A DNA stretch of 64,000 bases from Qipengyuania aestuarii (GTDB lineage: Bacteria > Pseudomonadota > Alphaproteobacteria > Sphingomonadales > Sphingomonadaceae). A program made the position numbers and the translations under genes. Below are positions 48,053 to 55,980 of the stretch, one piece after another. The stretch is taken from contig NZ_JAIGNP010000002.1 of assembly GCF_019711535.1 (NCBI RefSeq), forward strand, positions 310,001 through 374,000, read 5' to 3'. Under the pieces are notes generated by a model. That model did no database searches. It had not been told where the DNA came from and saw nothing but the letters and a program-made list of their open reading frames with translations. Position 1 is the stretch's first letter, and every line of letters begins with the position of its first letter.

Positions 48053-49924
48053 TTAATCTGCGTCCGGTTCGACCACGGCGAGGACCGCGTCGACCTGAAC
48101 CTGATCGCCTTCGCTTGCGGAAAGCTCGGTTACGGTCCCGCCGAACGGCGCGGTGAGCGCGTGTTCCATCTTCATCGCTTCGAGCACCATGAGACGCTGG
48201 CCCGCAGTGACAGTTTCGCCTTCGGCGACATCGACTGTGATGACCTTGCCGGGCATCGGTGCGATGATGGCGCCGTCGCCCGCTAAAGCTGCGCCCGAAC
48301 CTCGCGATTCACGTTCGAAAACAAAGCTCTGGCCGTCGGCGAACACCACCGCTCTTGCGGGGTCGACAAATCCAGTCGTTTCGCTGTCGGCCACTGTGCG
48401 CCCCGCGACGACCTTCCTCGTCTCCCCCTTGTGATGGAGCGTCGTGGCCAGCACGCCCGGTCCATTGAGGCGCAGGCCGATGGGCAAGTCCTCGTGGTCC
48501 TCGCTTTCGCTCAGCGCAATGAAGTCCGCCGCACTTTGCCAAATTGAATCACCCGCCGTGTCGGAGGAAACCAGACTGTCCATCTTCTCTGCAATAAAAG
48601 CAGTGTCGAGATTGGCCTGTTCGAAATCGTCGTCGCGCAAGCAATTTGCAATGAACGCGGCGTTGGTTTTCACGGGCCAGATTTCGACTCTTTCAGCGAT
48701 CTCCGCCAGCTGATCGATGGTTTCGCCGCGCGTCTCCCCCCACACAACAAGTTTGGCGACCATGGGATCATAGAACGGTGAAATCGTGTCGCCTTCTTCG
48801 ACACCTGTTTCTATGCGGCCTTCGATCCCGAGGTGGAAGTGCTCCAGAGGGCCTGTCGAGGGGAGAAAGCCGTTTGAAGGATCTTCTGCATAAAGGCGCG
48901 CCTCGATCGAGTGGCCGTCGATGAAGAGATCTTCCTGCTTTGCAGGGATTGGTTCTCCGCTTGCAACACGCAGCTGCCATTCGACCAGATCGACGCCGGT
49001 AATTTCCTCGGTCACCGGATGTTCGACCTGTAGGCGTGTGTTCATTTCCATGAAGAAGATGCGGTCGGCGCGCAGGCCCTCACTGGCATCGGCGATGAAT
49101 TCGATCGTGCCTGCGCCTTCGTAATCGACTGCCTTGGCAGCGCGTACGGCCGCGGCGCAAAGCTCTTCGCGCGTCGCTTCGTCCATGCCGGGGGCGGGGG
49201 CTTCCTCGATCACCTTCTGGTGCCGGCGCTGGAGCGAGCAATCGCGTTCGAACAGATGGACCACATTGCCGTGGGCATCCCCGAAGACCTGCACCTCGAT
49301 ATGCCGAGGCGAGGTGATCCACTTTTCGAGCAACACTTCGTCGTTGGAGAAGCTGGCTTTGGCTTCTCGCCGACAGCTTGCCAATGCGGCCTCGAAATCG
49401 CTGGGCGCATCGACCTTGCGCATGCCCTTGCCGCCGCCGCCCGCTACGGCTTTGATCAGTACCGGATAGCCAATAGCGTCTGCTTCCTTGCTGAGGCGCT
49501 CCACGGACTGGTCTTCACCCTCATAGCCGGGAGTGACAGGAACGCCTGCCTCGCGCATCAGTCTCTTGGCAGCATCCTTAAGCCCCATCGCATCGATGCT
49601 GCTGGGTTTGGGGCCGACCCAGATCAGATCGGCATCGATCACAGCCTGGGCGAAAGCGGCATTTTCGGACAGAAACCCATAGCCGGGGTGGATCGCCTCC
49701 GCCCCTGTCTGCTTGGCCGCTGCAATGATCTTTTCTCCGACCAGATAGCTTTCCGCTGCGGGAGACGGGCCGATATGCACCGCTTCATCAGCGCTGCGCA
49801 CGTGCAGCGCCTTTGCATCGGCATCGGAATAGACGGCCACCGTTGCGATGCCCATCTCACGGGCGGTACGAATGATGCGGCAGGCGATCTCGCCACGATT
49901 GGCGATAAGCAGTTTCGTGATCAT
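48053..49924 (-). CDS. Biotin-dependent acyl-CoA carboxylase alpha subunit
   Basis: A 623-residue protein: biotin carboxylase N-terminal (ITKLLIANRGEIACRIIRTA), ATP-grasp (KAVAGGGGKGMRKV; MNTRLQVEHPVTEEITG) and C-terminal domains, an intermediate linker region, then a biotinyl domain with the target Lys585 in LEAMKMEHAL. It carboxylates biotin for a carboxyltransferase partner. Acetyl-, propionyl- and methylcrotonyl-CoA enzymes all share this form and no beta subunit is next to it, so substrate is open. It lies 48 bp after the crtB stop in the same direction. Confidence 0.93.
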   Translation of the reverse strand: MITKLLIANRGEIACRIIRTAREMGIATVAVYSDADAKALHVRSADEAVHIGPSPAAESYLVGEKIIAAAKQTGAEAIHPGYGFLSENAAFAQAVIDADLIWVGPKPSSIDAMGLKDAAKRLMREAGVPVTPGYEGEDQSVERLSKEADAIGYPVLIKAVAGGGGKGMRKVDAPSDFEAALASCRREAKASFSNDEVLLEKWITSPRHIEVQVFGDAHGNVVHLFERDCSLQRRHQKVIEEAPAPGMDEATREELCAAAVRAAKAVDYEGAGTIEFIADASEGLRADRIFFMEMNTRLQVEHPVTEEITGVDLVEWQLRVASGEPIPAKQEDLFIDGHSIEARLYAEDPSNGFLPSTGPLEHFHLGIEGRIETGVEEGDTISPFYDPMVAKLVVWGETRGETIDQLAEIAERVEIWPVKTNAAFIANCLRDDDFEQANLDTAFIAEKMDSLVSSDTAGDSIWQSAADFIALSESEDHEDLPIGLRLNGPGVLATTLHHKGETRKVVAGRTVADSETTGFVDPARAVVFADGQSFVFERESRGSGAALAGDGAIIAPMPGKVITVDVAEGETVTAGQRLMVLEAMKMEHALTAPFGGTVTELSASEGDQVQVDAVLAVVEPDAD

Positions 49925-49972
49925 ACGAATGCGCTAGCGGCAGCCGCTCGATCCATCAAGCGGTGGGGGCAG

Positions 49973-50911
49973 CTACCAGCCTGCGAGCGGCCGATAATCG
50001 TGCCGCGACCACGTGATGGGTTCGTCGGGCCCGGGAGGGTTGTTGCGGAGCGCTTCGAAGAAAGCCGTGGTAACGTGCCACGCCTTTTCCAGCCCGCTGA
50101 CGCGAGTACGGCTATCCCAGGCCTTTTGCCCGCGGTCGAGAACCTTGCGGCCGATCGCACCGTAGATATTGGCCGCTGCGAGAACCGCCCAGCGCGAACG
50201 AAAGGGAAGATTTTTTGCGCCAAGACGCGCTGCATCTTCATGTTTCTGCATCAGCGCGATCATGCGCGGCATGATACTGGCGAGAATGAAGCGATTTTCG
50301 GGTTTCGCATGCTCTCCCGGGGCAAGACCTGCCTCGGCCAACCAGTCCGCGGGAATATAGACACGCCCGGCAGCGGCGTCTTCCACGACATCACGGCTGA
50401 TATTGGCGATCTGGAAGGCAAGGCCAAGGTCGTTGGCCCTGTCCAGCGTCTCTCCGTCGTCCGAGCGGACGCCCATGATATGGGCCATCATGATCCCGAC
50501 AGCACCGGCGACATGATAACAATAACGCATCATGTCCCGTTCGTTGGTCGGGGCGAAGCCGGTCGCGTCCATAGCGAAGCCGGTGATGACATCATTGGCC
50601 ATGTCGTAGTCGAGATGGCATTCCTTGGCCACGAGTCCGAACGCGTCGAAGGCGAAGTCGGCCGTTGGCTGTTCTTCGAGTGCGCGGCGAGTGAGCACGC
50701 GAATTGCCTGAATTCTATCCTCGGCGTCCTTGGGCGTTCCCTGATCGCCCAGAGGACCGCCCTTTTCCTGATTGTCCGCAATGTCATCGCACCGGCGACA
50801 CCAGGCATACAGCAGCCAGCTGCGCTCGCGTGTAGTCTTGTCGAACAGTTTTGAGGCTGCGGAAAAACTGTGTGAGCCGACTTCGATGGACTCCAGCGCC
50901 TTTTCAACCAA
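49973..50911 (-). CDS. crtB: Phytoene synthase
   Basis: A 312-residue trans-isoprenyl diphosphate synthase, apparently starting at TTG (50911). The first Asp-rich motif is RRCDDIADNQ; the second is in LAFQIANISRDVVEDAAAGRVYIP. The block MRYCYHVAGAVGIMMAHIMGV is also characteristic. It joins two geranylgeranyl diphosphates to phytoene, the first committed carotenoid step. It is the last crt gene of the minus-strand operon, 77 bp after the LOG-family gene. Confidence 0.93.
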   Translation of the reverse strand: MVEKALESIEVGSHSFSAASKLFDKTTRERSWLLYAWCRRCDDIADNQEKGGPLGDQGTPKDAEDRIQAIRVLTRRALEEQPTADFAFDAFGLVAKECHLDYDMANDVITGFAMDATGFAPTNERDMMRYCYHVAGAVGIMMAHIMGVRSDDGETLDRANDLGLAFQIANISRDVVEDAAAGRVYIPADWLAEAGLAPGEHAKPENRFILASIMPRMIALMQKHEDAARLGAKNLPFRSRWAVLAAANIYGAIGRKVLDRGQKAWDSRTRVSGLEKAWHVTTAFFEALRNNPPGPDEPITWSRHDYRPLAGW

Positions 50912-50988
50912 AGCATACCGGTCCCGCCCGCCACCAGCCCTGGTGTAGGTGGGGCGAAGGTTCTGCGTCGTAAGGGGGCGGGGCTTGT

Positions 50989-51570
50989 TCAGAGGTCGGC
51001 TGCCTTCATCTTGAAGATCGGAGTATGCGGCTCATAAGTTTCCATCTTGTCGAGCAACGCACTTAACGTCTCTTCTGCCAGAATTATCCCCTGATGGGCA
51101 GGGCGCACGAAACCGACCTCTGCCATGTGGCGGTTGAAGGCAATGAGATGATCGTAGAAGCCGAAGGAGTTGAGCAGTCCGACCGGTTTGGTGTGATAGC
51201 CCAATTGCGCCCAGCTTACCGCTTCCCACAGTTCATCCATGGTGCCCACGCCGCCGGGAATCGTGATGAAGCCGTCCGACAGGTCGGTGAACTTCTGTTT
51301 GCGTTCGTGCATTCCGCCGACCGTGTGCAATTCGGTGCAGTCGTGATTGGCGACTTCGCTACTGGCCAGTGCCTCGGGAATGATGCCGATCACTTCGCCG
51401 TCTGCATCAAGCGCACCGGAAGCGACGGCGCCCATTAGGCCCAGTCGGCCTCCACCGTAAACGACACCGATGCCGCGCTTTGCAAGGCCGGCGCCCACTT
51501 CCCGGGCAAGTTCGATATACCGCGGATCATTCGGCGATGCCGAACCGCAATAAACTGCCAAACGCTTCAT
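50989..51570 (-). CDS. LOG-family nucleotide phosphoribohydrolase-like protein
   Basis: A 193-residue Rossmann protein of the TIGR00730/LOG family. It opens LAVYCGSASPNDPRYIELA, has GVVYGGGRLGLMGAVASGAL, and the family signature ALPGGVGTMDELWE appears here as PGGVGTMDELWE. Active-site Arg and Glu are thus in place. Family knowledge: LOG enzymes free cytokinin bases from their ribotides, or in bacteria recycle AMP-like nucleotides. Its start overlaps the crtI stop by 4 bp, so it is made with the carotenoid enzymes although no link to carotenoids is known. Confidence 0.92.
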   Translation of the reverse strand: MKRLAVYCGSASPNDPRYIELAREVGAGLAKRGIGVVYGGGRLGLMGAVASGALDADGEVIGIIPEALASSEVANHDCTELHTVGGMHERKQKFTDLSDGFITIPGGVGTMDELWEAVSWAQLGYHTKPVGLLNSFGFYDHLIAFNRHMAEVGFVRPAHQGIILAEETLSALLDKMETYEPHTPIFKMKAADL

Positions 51571-53123
51571 GCCTGAACCAAATCCTCGACCATCAAGCCG
51601 GCGGTCGCCTTGGCGCTACCAACTACGCCGGGTATCCCGGCTCCTGGATGCGTCCCTGCCCCGACGAGATAGAAATTGTCCAGCACGTCATCGCGGTTGT
51701 GCCCGCGGAAAAATGCGCTCTGGGTCAATAGCGGCTCAAGACTGAAGGCGCTGCCTTTATGCGCATTGAGATCGGTTGCGAAATTGCTCGGCGCGTAATG
51801 GAACTTGGTCTTTATCCGTCCATGCAAATCAGGGATCAGTCGGCGCTCGATCTCGTCGAGAATGCGTTTTTCGAGAACGGGACCCATTTCGTCCCAGTCG
51901 ATCGACAACTTCCCCATATGAGCGACGGGAACCAGCGCATAGAATGTGCTCATTCCTTCAGGTGCCACGCTTGGATCGGTCACGCTGGGATGGTGAAGGT
52001 AGATTGAGAAATCCTCCGGCAAGACGCCGTGATCGTAGATGTCCTCAAGCAAACCTTTGTAACGGGGGCCGAACAGGATCATGTGATGCGGGATCCCGGG
52101 CCAGGTTCCCTCGATCCCGAAGTGTACGACGAACAGGCTTGGCGAAAATTTCTTGCGCGAGAGCGTTTTCGAATAACTCGCGCCCCGCTTGGTGCCTGCC
52201 AGCAGGTCCTTGTAACTGTGAATGATGTCCGCGTTGCTGGCTACCGCGTCGAAGCGTTGCTTGAAGCCGGACTGAGTTTCCACTTCGCTGGCCTTGTTAC
52301 CCAGCGTGTGGACCTGGGTCACAGGATCACCCACGCGGATCGTGCCGCCGATGCGCTCGAAATGGGCGACCATTGCCGCGATCAGCCTGTTTGTGCCGCC
52401 TTTGGCCCACCACACGCCGCCGTCTTTCTCCAGCTTGTGGATGAGCGCGTAGATACTGCTGGTCTTCATCGGATTGCCGCCGACCAGCAGCGTGTGGAAG
52501 CTCAGCGCCTCCCGCAGCTTCTCGTTCTCGACATAGCTTGAAACCATCGAATAGACGCTGCGCCAGGCCTGTTTCTTGGCGAGGGCAGGGGCAGCCTTCA
52601 TCATCGACTTGAAGTCGAGGAAGGGCACATGGCCCAGCTTGACGTAGCCTTCCTCGTAAACACCCTCGGCATATTCAAGGAAACGCTGGTACCCGGCGAC
52701 ATCCGCGGGATTGAGCTCTGCGATTTCGCTGAAGAGCTGTTCTTCGTCGTTAGAATAATCGAAATTGGTGCCGTCGGGCCAATTGAGCCGGTAGAATGGC
52801 ATAACCGGCATGATCTCGATATCCTGAGCCATATCGTGGCCGGTCAATGCCCACAGCTCCCTCAGGCAGTCGGGATCCGTGATAACCGTGGGTCCCGCAT
52901 CGAAGGTAAAACCATCGCGGTCCCAATAGTAGGCGCGCCCACCGGGTTTGTCCCGACCTTCGATGACAGTCGTGGCGATCCCGGCAGACTGCAGCCGGAT
53001 AGCAAGAGCAAGACCGCCAAAGCCCGATCCGATCACGCAGGCGTTCTTGCCGGTCGATGCTGGGAGCGTCGGCGAGTTGGGAAGATCTGAGGCGACCGGC
53101 GGATACGGCGTTTCGGCGTTCAT
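51567..53123 (-). CDS. crtI: Phytoene desaturase (CrtI type)
   Basis: 518 residues from the ATG at 53121-53123, preferred over the GTG two codons earlier because AAGGAAA sits seven bases before it. The FAD motif is CVIGSGFGGLALAIRLQSAG, with GRDKPGGRAYYWDRDGFTFD after it. The C-terminal FAD/membrane motif is LVGAGTHPGAGIPGVVGSAK. It desaturates phytoene, normally to lycopene, at the membrane. It is separated from crtY by two bases and overlaps the LOG gene by 4 bp. Confidence 0.96.
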   Translation of the reverse strand: MNAETPYPPVASDLPNSPTLPASTGKNACVIGSGFGGLALAIRLQSAGIATTVIEGRDKPGGRAYYWDRDGFTFDAGPTVITDPDCLRELWALTGHDMAQDIEIMPVMPFYRLNWPDGTNFDYSNDEEQLFSEIAELNPADVAGYQRFLEYAEGVYEEGYVKLGHVPFLDFKSMMKAAPALAKKQAWRSVYSMVSSYVENEKLREALSFHTLLVGGNPMKTSSIYALIHKLEKDGGVWWAKGGTNRLIAAMVAHFERIGGTIRVGDPVTQVHTLGNKASEVETQSGFKQRFDAVASNADIIHSYKDLLAGTKRGASYSKTLSRKKFSPSLFVVHFGIEGTWPGIPHHMILFGPRYKGLLEDIYDHGVLPEDFSIYLHHPSVTDPSVAPEGMSTFYALVPVAHMGKLSIDWDEMGPVLEKRILDEIERRLIPDLHGRIKTKFHYAPSNFATDLNAHKGSAFSLEPLLTQSAFFRGHNRDDVLDNFYLVGAGTHPGAGIPGVVGSAKATAGLMVEDLVQA

Positions 53124-53125
53124 GG

Positions 53126-54307
53126 TCACTTTCCTTGGACGAGCGGAGCGCCCTTGCCAAGCAGAGCCTTCATGGCGCGGGCGATGGGCACAGGCGGTTT
53201 TCCGGTGAGGATACGCATCTTGTCGAGCGGGGTTGAGCGGGCGGCGTAAAAGCGTTCGATTAAAGATTCCGGTAGTCGGTAGAAGCGCTCGAATACCCGA
53301 TATCGTTCCTCCGGCTCCGCCGCTTCGAACAGCATTTTCCCAAGCAGCCGGTAATAGGCGGTACGCTGCCAGTGCGATTTTGCCCGCTCGTCGACCAGTT
53401 GGGGCAGACGTGCGAGATTTTCGCGGGCTGCTTCGGCGATCGCCAGAGCGTTCTCGACGGCGATGGGCAGGGTGTAACTTGTCAGGGGGTGGACGAAGCC
53501 GCCTTTCGCTCCCGCCAAGGCCACCCCCGGTTGGGCCAATGATCCACGATAGGCTGAAAAATCCCCGCCGGTGACGACAGGTAGCACACCCGTCTCCTCA
53601 TGCAGGACCTGGAATCGCCAGCGTTGTTCCTCGGCATAATCAGCGATGCGCTGGCGCAGAAGCGGCGCGTCGAGCTGCGGACTGTCTGCATAATACGTGT
53701 CTTCGACGAAGATTTCGTCGTCGCTCAGCGGCAATAAGTAAACGAAGCGATAGGCGCCCGGTTGATCGACGGCCGCATCCATGATCACCGGACGATCCAC
53801 CCCGTGCGGGCGATCCGTCTTCAGGTTCTGGCCGAGGAAAACCTGCCATCCGCCGGTAAGATGCTCGCTCGGCTGAGCGTCCCGGCAGTCGAGAACCATT
53901 GCAGCCGCAACGCGCTTGCCGTCCGAGAGGGTTACTCCCTCGCTGTCCAGCCCCATCACCTTTGCGCACGTGCGGATTGCCGATTGTGGCAGTTCACGCC
54001 GCAGTGCGAGGTCGAAATCGCGGCTGCCGAGCGAACGATAATCGCTTTGCAGGCATCGGCTGTAAGCGGGAAAACGGACCTCGTTGCCCCCGCTCCACTG
54101 CATCTTGCGAAACCTCTGCATCAGCTTGGTGCCGCGCGCGTCCAAATCTCCCTCGAACCAGCTCCAGCGGTGATTGCCTCCGAAGCTCTCACCTGCTTCG
54201 AACAGACCTACCGTGAGCTGCGGTGCATAATCTCGCACGGCCAAGGCAATCAATCCGCCGGCAAGGCCGCCCCCGACGATGGCAAGATCGATATTTTCAG
54301 AATTCAT
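53126..54307 (-). CDS. crtY: Lycopene beta-cyclase (CrtY type)
   Basis: 393 residues from the ATG at 54305-54307, or 401 from 54331; no ribosome-binding site decides. The dinucleotide motif DLAIVGGGLAGGLIALAV follows at once. RWSWFEGDLDARG and PYSR-like FPAYSRCLQSDYRSL are cyclase blocks, and IFVEDTYYADSPQLD is the catalytic-region motif. LAGAKGGFVHPLTSYTLPIAV closes the FAD domain. It cyclises both ends of lycopene to beta-carotene. It is the first gene of the crtY-crtI-LOG-crtB run; crtZ, crtW and crtE are not in the window. Confidence 0.94.
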   Translation of the reverse strand: MNSENIDLAIVGGGLAGGLIALAVRDYAPQLTVGLFEAGESFGGNHRWSWFEGDLDARGTKLMQRFRKMQWSGGNEVRFPAYSRCLQSDYRSLGSRDFDLALRRELPQSAIRTCAKVMGLDSEGVTLSDGKRVAAAMVLDCRDAQPSEHLTGGWQVFLGQNLKTDRPHGVDRPVIMDAAVDQPGAYRFVYLLPLSDDEIFVEDTYYADSPQLDAPLLRQRIADYAEEQRWRFQVLHEETGVLPVVTGGDFSAYRGSLAQPGVALAGAKGGFVHPLTSYTLPIAVENALAIAEAARENLARLPQLVDERAKSHWQRTAYYRLLGKMLFEAAEPEERYRVFERFYRLPESLIERFYAARSTPLDKMRILTGKPPVPIARAMKALLGKGAPLVQGK

Positions 54308-54381
54308 CGGGAAATGGATTAGAAGCGCCATGCATTGGCGGCAACGTCCTTTTCTACTAACGCGGGCATACCAGATAACGC

Positions 54382-54402
54382 ATTCCTGTGTCTGCCAGGA
54401 AT
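54382..54402 (+). promoter_or_regulatory. Inverted repeat in the mipA leader
   Basis: ATTCCTG (54382-54388) and CAGGAAT (54396-54402) are perfect inverse copies around a seven-base centre. It lies 18 bp before the mipA ATG in the 113-bp divergent gap with crtY, so it could be an operator or a leader hairpin. Confidence 0.4.
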
Positions 54403-54420
54403 AAATTGAGGGAATATTGA

Positions 54421-55302
54421 ATGATTCGTTTCGTGCCTGCGATCGCCGCCGCTGCTATCTGCGCGCTGGCCGCGCCTGCTGCCGCCCAGCAGACTGACAC
54501 TGCCGCACCGCTTCCGACCGGAGAGGAAGGCACGGTATTCGACGGCGATTTTCTCAGCGTCGGCGTCGGTGTCGGTTACAACCCCAGCTACTCAGGCAGC
54601 GACGACTACAATGTGAACGTCCTGCCGATCGTCCAGGGTTCTGTATGGGGCATCGATATCAATCCGCGCCCCGCCGGCCTGGCGCTCGATCTCATCCCCG
54701 ACGCGGCGGAAGGTGTTTCCTTTTCCGCCGGCCCGATGGTCCGCCTGCGCAACGACCGTGTCGACGCCGATGACATCAACGACGATGTCGTTGCAGCTTA
54801 CGGCGAGCTCGATCGCGCTGTCGAGGTCGGCGCTTCGGTCGGGGTGAAGTTCCCGCAATTGCTCAACCCCTTCGACAGCCTCAGCCTTTCGCTCGACGCC
54901 ACTTGGGATGTTGCGGGCGCTCATGATGGCCGCACGATCAGTCCGTCGGTGACCTATTTTACGCCGGTCAGCCGCGCGACCGCAGCTTCGCTATCGTTCA
55001 GCACCAGCTTCGTGGACGATGATTTCGCTGATTATTATTATTCGGTTCCCTCGACCAACGCTGCTCTTCCCGCCGAGGACGTGCTCCCCGGGTTCAATGC
55101 CGAGGGCGGAATGCAAAGCTATGGCCTCAACCTGCTGGTCGCTCACGATTTGAGTGGTGACCTTACCGATGGCGGCCTCTCACTGGTCGGCATTGGCGGG
55201 TGGACGAAACTTGTGGGAGACGCGGCCGATACGCCGTTCACCAGCATCCGCGGTGATGATGACCAGTATCTCGTCGCGCTTGGCGTCGGCTACACCTTCT
55301 GA
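54421..55302 (+). CDS. MipA/OmpV-family outer-membrane protein
   Basis: A 293-residue protein with signal MIRFVPAIAAAAICALAAPAAAQ. The barrel opens SVGVGVGYNPSYSGSDDYNV, the MipA/OmpV start, and closes QYLVALGVGYTF with a terminal Phe. Ten to twelve strands are expected. Family knowledge: E. coli MipA scaffolds murein synthase and hydrolase; OmpV relatives act in adhesion or osmolarity response. AGGGAATATTG before the ATG gives the ribosome-binding site. DUF2585 follows 16 bp after its stop. Confidence 0.92.
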   Translation: MIRFVPAIAAAAICALAAPAAAQQTDTAAPLPTGEEGTVFDGDFLSVGVGVGYNPSYSGSDDYNVNVLPIVQGSVWGIDINPRPAGLALDLIPDAAEGVSFSAGPMVRLRNDRVDADDINDDVVAAYGELDRAVEVGASVGVKFPQLLNPFDSLSLSLDATWDVAGAHDGRTISPSVTYFTPVSRATAASLSFSTSFVDDDFADYYYSVPSTNAALPAEDVLPGFNAEGGMQSYGLNLLVAHDLSGDLTDGGLSLVGIGGWTKLVGDAADTPFTSIRGDDDQYLVALGVGYTF

Positions 55303-55318
55303 AGACGGGGGCTGGCGG

Positions 55319-55930
55319 GTGACCGGTCGCGCTTCGCTGACGGGGAACCCGCTTGCCGCCCATCGGGGCGCCTGGCTCGCCACCTTGGCGCTGTTCCTGG
55401 CGACGCTGGCTATCCTGCTGGCCATGGACCGCCCGCTCATCTGCACCTGCGGTGACATCAAGCTATGGCATGGTGTGGTGCAGTCTTCGGGCAACAGCCA
55501 GCACATAACGGACTGGTACAGCCCGAGCCATTTTATCCATGGCTTGATCATGTATTTCCTGGCCTGGTTGCTTTGGTTGCGCTGGAGCGTGTTCGGAGGT
55601 CGGCTGGCGAAATGGGCCCTGCCAATCGCGGTCGGCATCGAAGCAATCTGGGAAGTGGTGGAAAATACGCCGATGATCATCGATCGGTACCGCGAAGTAA
55701 CGGTCAGCTTCGGCTATGTCGGGGACAGTATCGTCAATTCCATGGCGGACATCGGCTGGATGATGGCTGGTTTCCTCATCGCTTTCCGTCTGCCGTGGAA
55801 GGTCAGCGTCGCACTGGCAGTGCTGTTGGAACTGCTGACCCTGTGGATCATCCGCGACAATCTTACGCTCAATGTGGTGATGCTGTTCTGGCCGATCGAG
55901 GCAATTCGCGAATGGCAATCATTGGGCTGA
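55319..55930 (+). CDS. DUF2585 (UPF0314) membrane protein
   Basis: 203 residues from GTG 55319, chosen because GACGGGGG lies just upstream and the frame then begins after the MipA stop; ATG 55259 would overlap it. Four to five membrane helices are visible (LATLALFLATLAILLAM first). The conserved loop CTCGDIKLWHGVVQSSGNSQH is the family hallmark, with WYSPSHFIHGLIMYF after it. The family function is unknown. The His/Cys-rich loop might bind metal or be catalytic; that is speculation. Confidence 0.85.
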   Translation: MTGRASLTGNPLAAHRGAWLATLALFLATLAILLAMDRPLICTCGDIKLWHGVVQSSGNSQHITDWYSPSHFIHGLIMYFLAWLLWLRWSVFGGRLAKWALPIAVGIEAIWEVVENTPMIIDRYREVTVSFGYVGDSIVNSMADIGWMMAGFLIAFRLPWKVSVALAVLLELLTLWIIRDNLTLNVVMLFWPIEAIREWQSLG

Positions 55931-55951
55931 GATAACGCCGGCAATGTGAAA

Positions 55952-55973
55952 AGGGCGACCTAATGGCCGCCCT
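55952..55973 (-). terminator. Hairpin between convergent genes
   Basis: AGGGCGACC and GGCCGCCCT (one mismatch) flank a TAAT loop. On the minus strand the stem is followed by TTTTC, so it most likely ends the S9 peptidase transcript, whose stop is 8 bp away; it may also slow plus-strand transcription. Confidence 0.65.
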
Positions 55974-55980
55974 CTCCTCC

